This document shows, in pieces, positions 1-10,935 of a stretch of DNA of 33,689 nt. The DNA lies in the NCBI GenBank assembly GCA_023382135.1, contig JAMCQK010000001.1:1-33689 (forward strand), read 5' to 3'. The translations under genes and the position numbers were made by a program. Source of the stretch: Deinococcus sp. (lineage in GTDB: Bacteria > Deinococcota > Deinococci > Deinococcales > Thermaceae). The first letter of the stretch is position 1. Every line of letters starts with the position of its first letter. The notes below the pieces were generated by a model. That model searched no databases. It saw only the letters and a list, made by a program, of their open reading frames with translations, and had not been told where the DNA came from.

Positions 1-114
1 GGGCTGTTTGCCATTGCGCTGGCCAACGGCTTGGTCTACCTTGCCGTGGGCGTTCTGCTGCTTCGGCGTGCGGTTGCAGTGGCTAGGCATCGCGGGCTTG
101 TTGGCGGGTATTAA
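1..114 (+). CDS. C-terminal fragment of a membrane protein, truncated by the window edge
   Basis: Frame 1 open from base 1 to TAA at 112-114: GLFAIALANGLVYLAVGVLLLRRAVAVARHRGLVGGY; hydrophobic helix then basic tail. Confidence 0.45.
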   Translation, partial: GLFAIALANGLVYLAVGVLLLRRAVAVARHRGLVGGY

Positions 115-384
115 GTATGTTCACGCTAGGGTTGTCCATGGGGCGGAAAAGCCATGAAGCGCTTCTCTTTCCCTAATCGGGCAGATTCGCCGCCATGCGG
201 CACAAATTTACCCTAGACGTACTTAAGACCCCGGTCCGGTATTGTTGCACCATTATCTGAGCAGCCAGCCGGAGGATGGCCCGGCGGCGGTTTTAAGTGT
301 GTCCACGCCTAGCGGGCGCAAGGAACCGATTCACAAAACCACCGTGGATTTTGACGGGATGTACTTATTAGATGTACTTATTAG
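111..384. repeat. Cluster of related WTAAGTAYRT...CTAGGG motifs in both orientations, plus a 13-bp tandem repeat
   Basis: 111-131 TTAAGTATGTTCACGCTAGGG; reverse complement of 211-226 TTAAGTACGTCTAGGG; 293-316 TTAAGTGTGTCCACGCCTAGCGGG; 358-384 GATGTACTTATTA twice, whose complement contains ATAAGTACATCTA. Confidence 0.6.
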
Positions 385-441
385 TGACAGGCAAACGGGA
401 CGTTGGCCGCCGGCGGAAGAAGCCCTAGGGTTTGGAGTTGA

Positions 442-469
442 GGTCCAGCGTCCGGCCGGACGCTGGACC
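442..469. repeat. Perfect 28-bp palindrome
   Basis: GGTCCAGCGTCCGG/CCGGACGCTGGACC with no spacer. Confidence 0.9.
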
Positions 470-523
470 CGGAAGGCAGGGGACGCTTAGGTCGCTAAGG
501 GCACAATGTTCTCAAAAGGAAGA

Positions 524-548
524 CCGCCTGCTTTTACTTCGCAGGCGG
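524..548 (-). terminator. Intrinsic terminator-like hairpin overlapping the stop of the PhoX-like gene
   Basis: CCGCCTGC/GCAGGCGG stem, 9-nt loop; minus-strand continuation TCTTCCTTTT. Confidence 0.6.
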
Positions 549-1766
549 GAAAACCTGAACTACGCTTGAGGTCCAGGGCTTGTCTGGATGCTGGACGTTG
601 AAAAACAAGGTGCCATCGGGTGCAAAGGCACCACCCGTAACCTCCGCCCCCAAAGGCATGGTGGCAAAGCGGCTGATATTACCGTTGAGCTCGGCCACCC
701 ACAGGCTGTTATTGGGCATGTCCTTGGCGGGGGCCATAAATTCGTCGTACCGGTCCTCGTGCACGTAGATGCGGCCGGTGCCAGGCTCGATCGCCAAATT
801 ATCCGGATTGACGATGCCTTCAAGGGAGCCTTGAATAAATACGGCAACCTCGAGCGTGCCGGGGTTCAACTTGAGTACGCGGCCAAAACGGTCGTTCCCT
901 TGTTTACGGCTGTCGCCCGTCTCGGCGATGTACAGGTTTCCGTCCACCGGGTTGTACTCTATGTCCTCGGGGCGGTCAAAGCCGGTGGCCCCCAGCCTGG
1001 CGGCAGCCGCGCGGGCGTTCTCCAGCTGGTCTTTGGGAATTTCGAGCCACTTGCGGTTTTTGGCGTCGAGCGCGTAAAGCGTTCCATCCGAGAGATCCGC
1101 CGGCCTGTCGGCCACGAACTTGAAGATCATGCCGCCGCGGAAGTCGTCGCCCATGTAGACTGTTTTGCGGTCCGGCATCACCACCGCGCCTTCGTGACTA
1201 AAGCGCCCCATCGCCCTATGTTTGAAAACGCGGCCCGTGAGCGGGTTGACTTCCAAAATCCAGCCATAGTCAAGCGGGTTTAACGAAATGCCCTTGTCCT
1301 TTAGGGCCTCCACATTGGAGCCGAAGTCTTCAATTTTGTTCGGGGGATACTCCTCGGCGGAAAGCACCGTGCCCCACGGCGTGGGGTTGCCGGCACAATT
1401 GTTCCAGGTTCCGCCTACCGAGCTAAAGTCCACCGTCCGGCTCCCCACCATCCGCCAGGCCCCAGCGTTCTTTTTCAAGATCAGAACGCTCATGCCGCCC
1501 GGCTGGGTCTCGTGGTTGACTGTCAAGTAGGTCATGTCTTGCTTGATAGGAGTAAAAGCCAAGAGGTCGTTATTGGCCCCGAAGGTTCCGCCGCCCGGAA
1601 GCGCCATGCCCTCGCTCACCATAATCTGATAGCTGTAGCCCGCAGGCAGGTGCAGCTCACGGTCTACGGCGACGGAGACCGGTATAAAACTCAGCCCAGC
1701 GGCAAGAGCCAGTGCAAGGAAAACTACGCCGCTCACCACGGTGAATTTTTTACTCAGCTTGGTCAT
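534..1766 (-). CDS. PhoX/DUF839-family secreted protein
   Basis: 410-aa ORF with signal peptide; motifs SHEGAVV, YMGDDFRGGMIFKFV, FDRPEDIEYNPVDGNLYIAETGDS typical of the DUF839/PhoX family. Confidence 0.75.
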   Translation of the reverse strand: MTKLSKKFTVVSGVVFLALALAAGLSFIPVSVAVDRELHLPAGYSYQIMVSEGMALPGGGTFGANNDLLAFTPIKQDMTYLTVNHETQPGGMSVLILKKNAGAWRMVGSRTVDFSSVGGTWNNCAGNPTPWGTVLSAEEYPPNKIEDFGSNVEALKDKGISLNPLDYGWILEVNPLTGRVFKHRAMGRFSHEGAVVMPDRKTVYMGDDFRGGMIFKFVADRPADLSDGTLYALDAKNRKWLEIPKDQLENARAAAARLGATGFDRPEDIEYNPVDGNLYIAETGDSRKQGNDRFGRVLKLNPGTLEVAVFIQGSLEGIVNPDNLAIEPGTGRIYVHEDRYDEFMAPAKDMPNNSLWVAELNGNISRFATMPLGAEVTGGAFAPDGTLFFNVQHPDKPWTSSVVQVFPPAK

Positions 1767-1887
1767 AACTGGTTTACCTCCCGCGAGTCTTGGCCCGCAA
1801 GGGAAATATATGACCGCCGTGTAAGCCCGGTGTCAGGACAAGGTTAGACTCTGGTCGGTCAAAGTCCTTGGCAGGGCCGCTTCTGGA

Positions 1888-3408
1888 TCACAAGCCATAG
1901 AGCGCGCGGTATTTCTGTTGCAGATATTCCAGTAGGGGTTCGGGGTTAAGGTCCTCCCCGGTAACTTCTCTTACCAGGTCGCGAGGCAAGAGGCGCGAGC
2001 CTTGACGGTGAATCTTCTCGCGCGACCAGTTCAAAAAGGTGGCGAACTCGCCGCGCTGGAACTGAGATTCCAGGTCACCCAGCTCCCTCTGCGCTTGCTG
2101 GAAAAACTGCGCCGCGTACAGGTTTCCCAGGGTGTAGGTGGGGAAGTAGCCCAGATAGCCTTCCGACCAGTGGACGTCCTGCATCACGCCGTCTTTGTGG
2201 TCGGGCGGGGTAACGCCAAGGTGCTCCCGGTACTTCCGGTTCCACGCTTCCGGCAGGTCCTCCACTTCCAGCTGGCCGCGCATTAATGCAAGTTCGAGCT
2301 CGAAGCGGATCAGAATGTGCAGGTTGTAGCTGACCTCGTCGGCCTCCACCCGGATCAGGCTTGGTTCCACCGCGTTAACCGCAAAGTGAAAGGCCTCGAG
2401 GGAAACGTCTTCCAGCGCGGCAAAGTGCCTTTGGGCTTTGGGGTACCAGTAACGCCAAAAACCCAACGACCTTCCCACCAGGTTCTCCCAGGTGCGCGAC
2501 TGCGACTCGTGAATGCCCAGGCTCACCGCCTGGCCCATGGGCGTGCCGAAGTGGCCCGCGTCCAGGCCTTGCTCGTAGAGGCCGTGGCCGCACTCGTGCA
2601 GCGTGCTGAAGAAAAACTCGTTGAAGTTGTTCGCGTCGTAGCGGGTGGCCAGGCGCACGTCGCCGGGGCCGATGGAGCTTTCAAAAGGATGCTGGGTGGG
2701 GTCCACGCGGCCCCCATCGAGGTCGTAGCCCACCCGCCTCAGCACCTCACGCTCAAACGCTTGTTGGCCGGCCTGGGAGAATGTGCGCCTCAGGACCGAG
2801 GTGCCGGGTTTCCTGGGAGCGTGCTGGATCTGGCCGAGAAGCTGGGAAAGCTCTTTTCGCAGCCGCGCGAACAGAGGCTCGAGGCCGCTGGCGGTCTCGC
2901 CTGGTTCGTACTGGTCCAGAAGTGCGTCGTACGGTTCCTTGGCGTAGCCAAGCGCACCGGCTTGCTCGCGCTTGAGCGCCAACATGCGCCTGAGATAGGG
3001 CACAAAGCCTTGCCAGTCATTCTTGGGCCGGGCCTGCGACCAAAAAGACTGTCCGGCGGATGACGCCTCCGCCAGTTCCACCGCCAGGCGCTCGGGGATC
3101 CGGATGGTCTGGTCGTACTCTCTCCGCCACTCGCGGATGTTGGCGGCCGCGCTCGAGCGCGGGTCTTTGACCAGTTCACTCGCTTCAACCACGGCAAGCA
3201 TCTCGCCTATTCTGGGATCGCTGCTGCGCTGGTGAACAATTTTGGCAATCGCCGCGAACATCTGGGCGCGGTGGGCCATGCCTTTGGGCGGCGCGTACGT
3301 CTGTTGGTCCCAGCCGGCCAGCGCGGCGAAAGAGCGGAGATAGGCAGTTTCCTTGCTGTAGGCCACCAGCCATTCATATGCGGCATGAAAATCCATGGAA
3401 GCCATCAT
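1888..3408 (-). CDS. Thermostable carboxypeptidase, peptidase family M32 (Taq type)
   Basis: 506-aa ORF; HEXXH motif in [13 protein letters not shown], plus [29 protein letters not shown]. Confidence 0.92.
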   Translation of the reverse strand: MMASMDFHAAYEWLVAYSKETAYLRSFAALAGWDQQTYAPPKGMAHRAQMFAAIAKIVHQRSSDPRIGEMLAVVEASELVKDPRSSAAANIREWRREYDQTIRIPERLAVELAEASSAGQSFWSQARPKNDWQGFVPYLRRMLALKREQAGALGYAKEPYDALLDQYEPGETASGLEPLFARLRKELSQLLGQIQHAPRKPGTSVLRRTFSQAGQQAFEREVLRRVGYDLDGGRVDPTQHPFESSIGPGDVRLATRYDANNFNEFFFSTLHECGHGLYEQGLDAGHFGTPMGQAVSLGIHESQSRTWENLVGRSLGFWRYWYPKAQRHFAALEDVSLEAFHFAVNAVEPSLIRVEADEVSYNLHILIRFELELALMRGQLEVEDLPEAWNRKYREHLGVTPPDHKDGVMQDVHWSEGYLGYFPTYTLGNLYAAQFFQQAQRELGDLESQFQRGEFATFLNWSREKIHRQGSRLLPRDLVREVTGEDLNPEPLLEYLQQKYRALYGL

Positions 3409-3418
3409 ACGGGCCGGA

Positions 3419-5824
3419 TCAGCCCCAACTTACCTCCACGCTTCCTTTTGTCAGGTCCAGCTTGAGCACCGGGCCGTCTTCGGCGTCCCGCGAATACTGG
3501 TAGGGCGCGCTGCACCAGGAGGGCTCGGCCACGCCCCGAACACTGGCTTCGACAAACTCGCGCGGCCGCGATGAGCGGTCGTGGAAGCTCAGCCTCAACC
3601 GGTTGTCTCGATAGCTCCCTTCCAGTGTGCTCACCGCGCCGGGCTGGTATCCATCGCCCGAATCTTCATAGAGGGCGCCGTGGATTTTTTTCGATGGCGC
3701 CACCCGCCAGCAAAGTTTTTCCCAGTAGGCGTCGGTGGTGTGTGCTTCCGCCTCGGTGAAGGGGAGCGCGCTCCCCGCCCGCTGGAAAAGAGGAACCCGG
3801 TCAAACGGTGTAGGCACCGGAAGGTGAAGCGGGCCTTGGTAGCTTTCGCCGCTCCAGAAGTCTTGCCACTCGCCTTCCGGCAAGTAAACCAAACGGTGGT
3901 TCTGGCCCGGCTTGAGGGAAGGAGCCACCAGCAGATCGGGGCCGAAAAGGAACTGGTCGCAAAGGGTTTCGGCCTCGAGGTCTTGCGGATACTCCATGAT
4001 TAAAGGCCGCATGGGCGGAAGCCCGCTTTGGCAGGCTTGCTCTGCGAGCGTGTACAGGAGCGGAAGCATGCGGTAGCGGAAAAGAACGGCCTCGCGGATG
4101 TAGCCCTCCCACGGCGCGCCAAACATCCACGGCTCCTGCCTGCGGCTGGTCTTGCCCGAGTGGTTCCGCATGAAAGGATAGAAGGCCCCCAGCCAGGTCC
4201 AGCGGGCGAGCAGTTCGCCGCTGGTATTCCCGCCAAACCCGCCGATATCCGCGCCCACAAAAGGCACGCCGGAAAGACCCAGGTTCAAAAGCATGGGGAT
4301 GGAAGATTCCAGATGCTCCCAGTAACTGTGGTTATCGCCGGTCCAGACCATGGCGTACTTCTGGATGCCGGAGAAACCCGCGCGGGTGAGGATAAAGGGC
4401 CGTTTGTCCGGTTGCAGTCTGCGGAGGCCCTGGTAGGTGGACTGGCACATCTGCAGGCCGTAGAGGTTATGCGTCTCGGCGTGAAAATGGTCACCCTGTT
4501 TTGCGGTACCGGGCAGGGTGCGGTTGTGGGGGTCCATGCTATGGCCCTCCACCGTGAAGGCCGCGGGCTCGTTCATGTCGTTCCAGATGCCGGCGATGCC
4601 CCCGTCCAGATAAAACTGGTGAAGCTCGCTCCACCACTCGCGCACCTCATGGCGTGAAAAATCAGGCCAGACCGCGGGGCTGGGCCAGACCGAACCCACC
4701 AACTCTTCGTCGCGGTGGCTGCGCACGAAGTAGCCCCTGGAATGGCCTTCTTCGTAGATCCTGTAACCGGGTTCTTTCTTCACGCCGGGGTCGACGATCG
4801 CCACGGTCTTGACACCCAGGGCCTCGAGGCCACTGGTAAGCGCGGGAACATCGGGGAAGCGCTGGCGGTCAAAGGTAAACACCTTGAAACCCTCCATATA
4901 GTCAATGTCGAGCCACAAGGCGTCCAACGGAATATCCCGTTTGCGGTACTCCTCCGCCACCTTGAGGGCAAGATCTTGGTTTGCGTAGCTGTAGCGGCAC
5001 TGGTGGTGCCCCAGCGACCACAAGGGCGGCAGCTTGGCCCTGCCCACCAGCGCGGTGTAACCCGTGAGCACTTCTTTCGGGCTGGGGCCGGGAATTAAGT
5101 AAAGGTCGAAGGTAGGGCCGTCGGTGTGCACCACGCTTTGCTGGCTCTCCACCGAGGCCAGGTCGAAGACCGTCCGCCAGCTTTCGTCCAGGTACAGCCC
5201 GAAGGCCCTGCCGCGCTCGAGGCCCAGCACAAAGGGATGTGACTGGTAGAGCGGGTCGGTATCCGGGTGGTGATGCGGGTCGTCAGTATTCCAGTTGGTC
5301 CATACCTTTCCCTTTTTGTCCAGAAAGCCGGTGCGCTCGCCCAGGCCGTAGTAGCGCCTTTTTGCGGGTTCGTTGATGAGCAGCGATAATCCCGCGCCTA
5401 AAGGCAGCCCGTCGTTCTCCTCGTGAAAGGCGGTCCACTCGCGCGCGGCTCCCCCGCTTGCCTTACCCAAGGGGCCGAAACGGTGGGACTCTAGTTCGAA
5501 GGCCTCGAGGCCTTCGAACCTGAACCCAAAACGGTTTAGTCTGATCCACAAAGCGGCCATGCCCTCCGCCTCCAGCTGAAGGCCGCCTTCGTGCTCGCGA
5601 ACCTGAAATGGCAAGGGCCGCGCTCCCTCCACCACGCAGCTTGCTTTTTCGGCATCCTGCAGCCGGTGCCAGACAAAAATGCGCCAGGCCTTGGCGCCCT
5701 CTTTCCCGGCCAAGCTGACGCGGCCCCTGAAGTACCAGGACTCGAGAAAAAGCGTGTGGTTTTCGAAACGATGCGATGTAAACGTAACTTCGTGCATTAC
5801 CAACCCCCGTCCAACCTTGAACAC
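3419..5824 (-). CDS. Glycoside hydrolase family 31 alpha-glucosidase
   Basis: 801-aa ORF with [14 protein letters not shown] catalytic signature, [21 protein letters not shown] and [33 protein letters not shown]. Confidence 0.95.
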   Translation of the reverse strand: MFKVGRGLVMHEVTFTSHRFENHTLFLESWYFRGRVSLAGKEGAKAWRIFVWHRLQDAEKASCVVEGARPLPFQVREHEGGLQLEAEGMAALWIRLNRFGFRFEGLEAFELESHRFGPLGKASGGAAREWTAFHEENDGLPLGAGLSLLINEPAKRRYYGLGERTGFLDKKGKVWTNWNTDDPHHHPDTDPLYQSHPFVLGLERGRAFGLYLDESWRTVFDLASVESQQSVVHTDGPTFDLYLIPGPSPKEVLTGYTALVGRAKLPPLWSLGHHQCRYSYANQDLALKVAEEYRKRDIPLDALWLDIDYMEGFKVFTFDRQRFPDVPALTSGLEALGVKTVAIVDPGVKKEPGYRIYEEGHSRGYFVRSHRDEELVGSVWPSPAVWPDFSRHEVREWWSELHQFYLDGGIAGIWNDMNEPAAFTVEGHSMDPHNRTLPGTAKQGDHFHAETHNLYGLQMCQSTYQGLRRLQPDKRPFILTRAGFSGIQKYAMVWTGDNHSYWEHLESSIPMLLNLGLSGVPFVGADIGGFGGNTSGELLARWTWLGAFYPFMRNHSGKTSRRQEPWMFGAPWEGYIREAVLFRYRMLPLLYTLAEQACQSGLPPMRPLIMEYPQDLEAETLCDQFLFGPDLLVAPSLKPGQNHRLVYLPEGEWQDFWSGESYQGPLHLPVPTPFDRVPLFQRAGSALPFTEAEAHTTDAYWEKLCWRVAPSKKIHGALYEDSGDGYQPGAVSTLEGSYRDNRLRLSFHDRSSRPREFVEASVRGVAEPSWCSAPYQYSRDAEDGPVLKLDLTKGSVEVSWG

Positions 5825-5872
5825 TCTACGCCCAACCCAGACAAACCACAGTCTGCGGCGTTCGGTACCTGT

Positions 5873-6739
5873 CTAACCCTTTACCGCCCCGGCTGTCAAA
5901 CCCGCAACTATCCGGTTCTGGAAAAGCAAAACCAGGACTATCAGCGGCACGGTCACAATCACGCTGGCCGCCATAATTACCGTCCAGGGGGACTCATAGG
6001 CGCTGGCTCCTCCGAATGATGTGACCGCAACCGGAACCGTGCGCGCTTTGTCGGTAAGGGTAAAGGTAAGCGCAAACAAGTATTCGTTCCAGGCGTTGAT
6101 AAAGGCCAAGAGCCCGGTGGTGACCAGGCCCGGGGCCATAACCGGCAAAAGCACGTAGCGCAAAGTCTGGCCGGTGGTGGCTCCGTCCACCAGCGCCGCT
6201 TCTTCGAGCTCGGCTGGAATTTCGCGGACGAAGCTGGTGAGTACCCAGATAGTAAAAGGCAGAGTGAAAATCAGATAGGAGAAGATGAGCGCCCATGGCG
6301 TGTTGTACATCTTGAAACCAAAAATAGGCTCGCGCACCAAGGTAAACAGCCCCGGCAGTACCGCAATCTGCGGAAACATAGAAACCGCCAGCACCGCGTA
6401 GAGTACAAAGCGCTTGGCGCTGAAACGAAAGCGGCCCAATGCGTAAGCCGACATGCTGCCAATCAGCAGCGAAAACAGCACGGTCAGCCCGGCAACAACC
6501 AGCGAGTTCAGCAGGTTCCTGGCAAAAGGGCGCTGAATAAAAACTGTCTGGTAATTTTCCAGCGTGGCGTTAGCGGGCCAGTACTGTATTTTCTCGCCGA
6601 AGAGTTGGCTGGCTGGCGTGAGCGAGGTATTGATGGCCCAGTAAAAAGGAAAGATGGTATATACCAGCAGCAAGCCCACCAGCAGGTAAAAGACGCCGCG
6701 GCTAAACGCCCGGTAGATGCTCCCTCGCGTGGCGCTCAT
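5873..6739 (-). CDS. Carbohydrate ABC transporter permease, MalG type
   Basis: 288-aa membrane [33 protein letters not shown] loop. Confidence 0.93.
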   Translation of the reverse strand: MSATRGSIYRAFSRGVFYLLVGLLLVYTIFPFYWAINTSLTPASQLFGEKIQYWPANATLENYQTVFIQRPFARNLLNSLVVAGLTVLFSLLIGSMSAYALGRFRFSAKRFVLYAVLAVSMFPQIAVLPGLFTLVREPIFGFKMYNTPWALIFSYLIFTLPFTIWVLTSFVREIPAELEEAALVDGATTGQTLRYVLLPVMAPGLVTTGLLAFINAWNEYLFALTFTLTDKARTVPVAVTSFGGASAYESPWTVIMAASVIVTVPLIVLVLLFQNRIVAGLTAGAVKG

Positions 6740-7725
6740 CAGTCGAACCTCACGCGCGATGACGTGATATAGATCACGGTAAACACGCTGATAACCAGAA
6801 AGATAGCCACCGCCACCGCGGAGCCATAGCCCAGTTTGTTGAATTCCACCAAAAGTTGGCGGTCGTATACCGACATCGAGATGGTGGCGATATCGGTGGA
6901 CTTCATTACCTGGATCACATCAAAGACCCTTAAAGCATCGAGGGTACGGAAGATAAGGGTAATCAGGATTGCTGGCTTGAGCAGCGGCAGGGTGATGCGA
7001 AAGAACTGGCGCAACGCCCCGGCGCCGTCCACCCGAGCGGCTTCGTAGATGTCGTCGGGAATGCTTTGCAAACCAGCCAGCAGCAAAAGCGCCACAAACG
7101 GCGTGGTCTTCCATACGTCCACCGCGATAATGGAAGCCATCGTCACGCTGATGTCCGGCAGCCAAGGCACGGGTTCGCTGATGATGTTTAGGTTTTTGAG
7201 GATCAGGTTGAGGATGCCGGTACCTGAGGCGGCGAGCCAGCCGACACGTTCGGAGATGAGGTGCAGACGCAAAAAGATATCGTTGACCACGCCAAGAACG
7301 TCCTGGTACATCCAGCTCCACATCTGGCTCGAGACCACCGTGGGAATAGCCCAAGGAATGAGTATGGCGGCGCGCACCAAACCGCGGGCGCGGAATTGGG
7401 AGTTGAGAATCAGCGCTACGCCTAAACCAAGCAGCAGTTCAAGCAGCACGCTGGTAACCGAGAAGACCACGGTGTTTCTTACCGCGGTCCACCAGGTGGC
7501 GTCCTGCAAGAGAAAAACGTAGTTCTCGAGGCCAATGAACTTCTCCTCCCCTGGCCTCAGGTAAGAGGCATCCGTGAGCGAAAAGTAAATAGTGCGGTAA
7601 AGAGGATATGCGGCCACCAACAGAATGACCAGTATTGCCGGGAGTAAAAGCAGCCAGGCCGTACGTTCTCGCCGGGCCAACAACGAACCTGGCGCTCGGG
7701 CTTGTCGGGCTTTGTTGGTTCCCAT
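6739..7725 (-). CDS. Carbohydrate ABC transporter permease, MalF type
   Basis: 328-aa membrane [33 protein letters not shown] loop; 1-bp overlap with the next gene. Confidence 0.93.
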   Translation of the reverse strand: MGTNKARQARAPGSLLARRERTAWLLLLPAILVILLVAAYPLYRTIYFSLTDASYLRPGEEKFIGLENYVFLLQDATWWTAVRNTVVFSVTSVLLELLLGLGVALILNSQFRARGLVRAAILIPWAIPTVVSSQMWSWMYQDVLGVVNDIFLRLHLISERVGWLAASGTGILNLILKNLNIISEPVPWLPDISVTMASIIAVDVWKTTPFVALLLLAGLQSIPDDIYEAARVDGAGALRQFFRITLPLLKPAILITLIFRTLDALRVFDVIQVMKSTDIATISMSVYDRQLLVEFNKLGYGSAVAVAIFLVISVFTVIYITSSRVRFD

Positions 7726-7820
7726 TCGTTTCCTCGCTGGCCAACCACACTTCTTGGATTAGGAAAGTAGCCTTGATGTTACCTGATTTCCCTTGGTCCA
7801 TCCAGGACTCGCCGGCGAAC

Positions 7821-7850
7821 AAAAAGGGCAGGAGCTTCCACCCCTGCCCC
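7821..7850 (-). terminator. Hairpin plus U-tract between malE-like and malF-like genes (partial terminator or processing site)
   Basis: Minus strand GGGCAGG-10 nt-CCTGCCC-TTTTTG. Confidence 0.6.
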
Positions 7851-7869
7851 GCAATATGTACGCCTGGCT

Positions 7870-9132
7870 TTACCAGCCGGAGCCCTTGATTTGGTTGAGC
7901 TTCTTCTCCAGCGCGGCCAGCGCGGCGGCGGCCTTGCTCTTGCCGCTCAGGACGTCGTGCACGGCGCTCCAGAAGGCAGCCGAAACCTCACCGTACTTGG
8001 GCCCGGTGACGGTAGACGGACGAGCCACTGGTTGGCGGCCCGCCAGGTCCTTGAAGAAGGGTACCGCCTTCAGCACATCGGCGTCCTTGTAAAGGTCGGG
8101 AATAGTTGGTTGGAAACTGCCCTTGATGGCACGCTCTTTCTGCACTTCGCGGCCGGTGAGGTACCGCACCAGGTCGGCGGCTACCTTGGGGTTCTTGGAG
8201 AACTTGGAGACGGCCAGCTGCCAACCACCCAAGGTACCCACATTGCTGCCACCAGGGCCTGCCGGCAAGGGTGCAACGCCTATTTTGCCCTTGACGGCAG
8301 AGCCTTCCTGGTTACCCAGGCTGTAAGCGTAGGGCCAGTTGCGCATGAAGGCGGCATTGCCCGATTGGAAGACGCCACGGGCTTTTTCCTCGTCGTAGGT
8401 AGTAACCGCCGGCGGGGAGACAAGCTTGATTTGAGAAGCGACCAGGTCAAGTATTGCCGCGGCTTTTGCGTTGTTGATGGTTACTTTGCCGCTGGCATCG
8501 ATGATGGTGCCGCCGCCGCTCGAGGCAATCCACTCGAGGGCGTCACAGGTCAGGCCTTCATAGGCATTCCCCTGGAAAACAAACCCGTAGAAGTCTTTCT
8601 TGCCGGCCTTGCGCTCGCCGTCTTGAATTTTCTTGGCGGCGGCAAACAACTCGGTCCAGGTCTTGGGTACGGCCACGCCGTACTTCTTCATCAGGTCGGT
8701 GCGGTAGTAGAGCACACCGCCGTCGGTAAACCACGGCATGGCTACCAGCTTGCCGCCTACGGTGTTGTTGGCAATGATGCCCTGGTTCTGCACCTTGAGT
8801 TCATCGGCGCTTACGTAGGGCTTGAGGTCAATCATGAAGTTGGCCAGGGTGCCGGGGTAGATCACGTCAATCTGGTAGATGTCAATGTCGCTTGAACCGG
8901 CGGCCAGCTGCTGCTGGTAAAAGCCTTGGCGGTCGTTGGTAAGCTGGGGAGTCTCCAGCACCGTAACCTTGTTACCGGTCTTGGCCGCCCAGGCTGCGGT
9001 CTCCTCCTTGCATAGCTCAAGCTCCTGGCCCACCGCACCGCAGGCAATGGTGATAGTGACCCCTTGTGCCAGGGCAAAGCCCATCGCAAGGCCCAGCGAC
9101 AACACAAAAACAAACCAGCGCTTCGCAGTCAT
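7870..9132 (-). CDS. Extracellular sugar-binding protein of an ABC transporter (family 1, MalE-like)
   Basis: 420-aa ORF with signal peptide; DIYQIDVIYPGTLANFMIDLKPYV, FQSGNAAFMRNWPYAYSL; directly upstream of two permeases. Confidence 0.93.
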   Translation of the reverse strand: MTAKRWFVFVLSLGLAMGFALAQGVTITIACGAVGQELELCKEETAAWAAKTGNKVTVLETPQLTNDRQGFYQQQLAAGSSDIDIYQIDVIYPGTLANFMIDLKPYVSADELKVQNQGIIANNTVGGKLVAMPWFTDGGVLYYRTDLMKKYGVAVPKTWTELFAAAKKIQDGERKAGKKDFYGFVFQGNAYEGLTCDALEWIASSGGGTIIDASGKVTINNAKAAAILDLVASQIKLVSPPAVTTYDEEKARGVFQSGNAAFMRNWPYAYSLGNQEGSAVKGKIGVAPLPAGPGGSNVGTLGGWQLAVSKFSKNPKVAADLVRYLTGREVQKERAIKGSFQPTIPDLYKDADVLKAVPFFKDLAGRQPVARPSTVTGPKYGEVSAAFWSAVHDVLSGKSKAAAALAALEKKLNQIKGSGW

Positions 9133-9166
9133 GTTCCCTCCCTTTGGAATTGCTTCCAGGGGAAGT

Positions 9167-9193
9167 CTAATACTGCGATAAGACCCCTGTCAA
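9167..9193 (-). promoter_or_regulatory. Putative promoter of the sugar ABC operon
   Basis: Minus-strand TTGACA (9193-9188), 15-nt spacer, TATTAG (9172-9167); short spacer lowers confidence. Confidence 0.4.
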
Positions 9194-9246
9194 ACATCCA
9201 TATGTGCAAATTTTCTTGAGCAGTAAGCGGGTGTGGGTAAGCCAGG

Positions 9247-10602
9247 CTACAGCTTCTTGAGCGCTTGAACCAGTCTGCCCAGCGCGTCCTGTGCGTCGCC
9301 GTAGAGCATGCGGGTATTGTCGGCGTAGAAGAGCTCGTTCTCCACCCCGGCAAAACCCTTACCCTGTCCCCGTTTGACCACAATGGCATTCTTGGCCTGG
9401 TCCACTTCCAGAATCGGCATACCGTACAGGGGTGAGCCTTTACGGCGCGCGGCAGGGTTCACTACGTCGTTAGCGCCTATAACCACCGATACGTCGGTGT
9501 TAGGAAATTCAGGGTTGATGTCCTCGAGGTCGTAGAGCTTCTCGTAAGCCACGCCCGCTTCGGCGAGCAACACGTTCATGTGGCCGGGCATACGCCCCGC
9601 CACCGGGTGGATGGCGTAGCGCACTTCCACCCCTTTAGACTCGAGCACGTCCGCAAGCTCGCGCAGCTTGTGCTGGGCCTGGGCCAAGGCCATACCGTAG
9701 CCCGGAACAAAGATCACCTTGGAGGCGTAGCCGAGCATTACCGCTGCGTCCTCGAGGTCGATAGGCTTCAAACTTCCCTTCACTTCTCCCGAGGCCTGCT
9801 CCACGCCGAACCCGCCCATCAGCACGCTCGCTAGCGAGCGGTTCATAGCCCGGGCCATCAGCAGTGTGAGCAAAGTACCGGCGGCGCCCACCACCGTGCC
9901 GGCTACAATCAGCGCCGTGTTGCCGATAGCGAAGCCCTCGAAGCCCACCGCCAGGCCCGTGAAAGCGTTGTAAAGCGAGATCACCACCGGCATATCGCCG
10001 CCGCCAATCGGCAAGGTCATCAGCAAACCGAACGCCACCGCCAACAGGAAGAAGAGGCCAATTAGATAAGTTGAGTCGTCGCGGAGCAGATAACCGCCAA
10101 CGGCCGCGGCCGCAAACAGCACCAGCAGATTGAAAATGCGTTGAAAGGGGAACAGGATGGGCCTGGTTGACATCAGGCCCTGGAGCTTGGCGAAAGCCAC
10201 CAGGCTGCCGCTAAAGGAGATTGAGCCGATAAGCGCGCCCAGCCCGGCCAGCGCCATCAGACCGGAGTTTGCGAAATCACCGCGCAGAAGCTCTACGGCG
10301 GCAATGGCCGCCGCCGCGCCGCCGCCCATGCCGTTGTAGATGGCCACCATCTGGGGCATGTCGGTCATGGCCACGCGTTTGGCCGCCACCCACGCCACCA
10401 CCGTCCCGATAGCGAGCGCGATGACCATCAGGGCGAAGTTTTGCATCTCGGGCCAGAGAAAGGTCGCTAGCGTGGCGAGCAGCATGGCCCAGCCCGCCCA
10501 AAGAATGCCGCTCCTGGCCGAGCCGGGGGAGCTCATGCGTTTGAGGCCCAGGATAAAGAGCAGCGCGGTTAGGAAGTAAGCAGCTTGAATGAGGTTTTCC
10601 AT
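9247..10602 (-). CDS. pntB: NAD(P) transhydrogenase beta subunit
   Basis: 451-aa ORF; VIFVPGYGMALAQAQHKLRELADVLESKGVEVRYAIHPVAGRMPGHMNVLLAEAGV. Confidence 0.96.
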   Translation of the reverse strand: MENLIQAAYFLTALLFILGLKRMSSPGSARSGILWAGWAMLLATLATFLWPEMQNFALMVIALAIGTVVAWVAAKRVAMTDMPQMVAIYNGMGGGAAAAIAAVELLRGDFANSGLMALAGLGALIGSISFSGSLVAFAKLQGLMSTRPILFPFQRIFNLLVLFAAAAVGGYLLRDDSTYLIGLFFLLAVAFGLLMTLPIGGGDMPVVISLYNAFTGLAVGFEGFAIGNTALIVAGTVVGAAGTLLTLLMARAMNRSLASVLMGGFGVEQASGEVKGSLKPIDLEDAAVMLGYASKVIFVPGYGMALAQAQHKLRELADVLESKGVEVRYAIHPVAGRMPGHMNVLLAEAGVAYEKLYDLEDINPEFPNTDVSVVIGANDVVNPAARRKGSPLYGMPILEVDQAKNAIVVKRGQGKGFAGVENELFYADNTRMLYGDAQDALGRLVQALKKL

Positions 10603-10632
10603 AGGGTTAGTTGAAGGATGAAGCCTCGAGGC

Positions 10633-10932
10633 TTACGGCCGGCGTGCGGCTTTTGGCTTCCGCTCGAACATCTCCAGCATCCGCTCGGTGACCGCGTAGC
10701 CGCCCGCCGCGTTCATAGCGCCCAGTAGAACCGCTACAAAACCAATCAGTTGCTCTAACGGCGTCTGGGCCCGGCCCAGAACCACCATGGCCCCCACCAG
10801 CACAATGCCGTGGATGAAGTTGGAACCGGACATCAAGGGAGTATGCAGAATGACCGGAACCCGGCTAATCACCTCGTAACCGGTAAAAGCGGCCAACAAG
10901 AAGATGTACAGCGCAGCCCATGTGGAATCCAT
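10633..10932 (-). CDS. NAD(P) transhydrogenase alpha subunit, membrane part
   Basis: 99-aa ORF; VISRVPVILHTPLMSGSNFIHGIVLVGAMV. Confidence 0.93.
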   Translation of the reverse strand: MDSTWAALYIFLLAAFTGYEVISRVPVILHTPLMSGSNFIHGIVLVGAMVVLGRAQTPLEQLIGFVAVLLGAMNAAGGYAVTERMLEMFERKPKAARRP

Positions 10933-10935
10933 GCC

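Noticed and set aside
242-490. 82-aa ORF in the first intergenic region
   Set aside because: Runs through the inverted and tandem repeats and the palindrome; no RBS or homology signal.
588-1283. 231-aa plus-strand ORF within the PhoX-like gene
   Set aside because: Antisense shadow ORF of a strong family member.
2317-3063. 248-aa plus-strand ORF opposite the M32 peptidase
   Set aside because: Antisense shadow; no recognisable domain.
7891-8895. 334-aa plus-strand ORF opposite the binding protein
   Set aside because: Antisense shadow of a malE-like gene.
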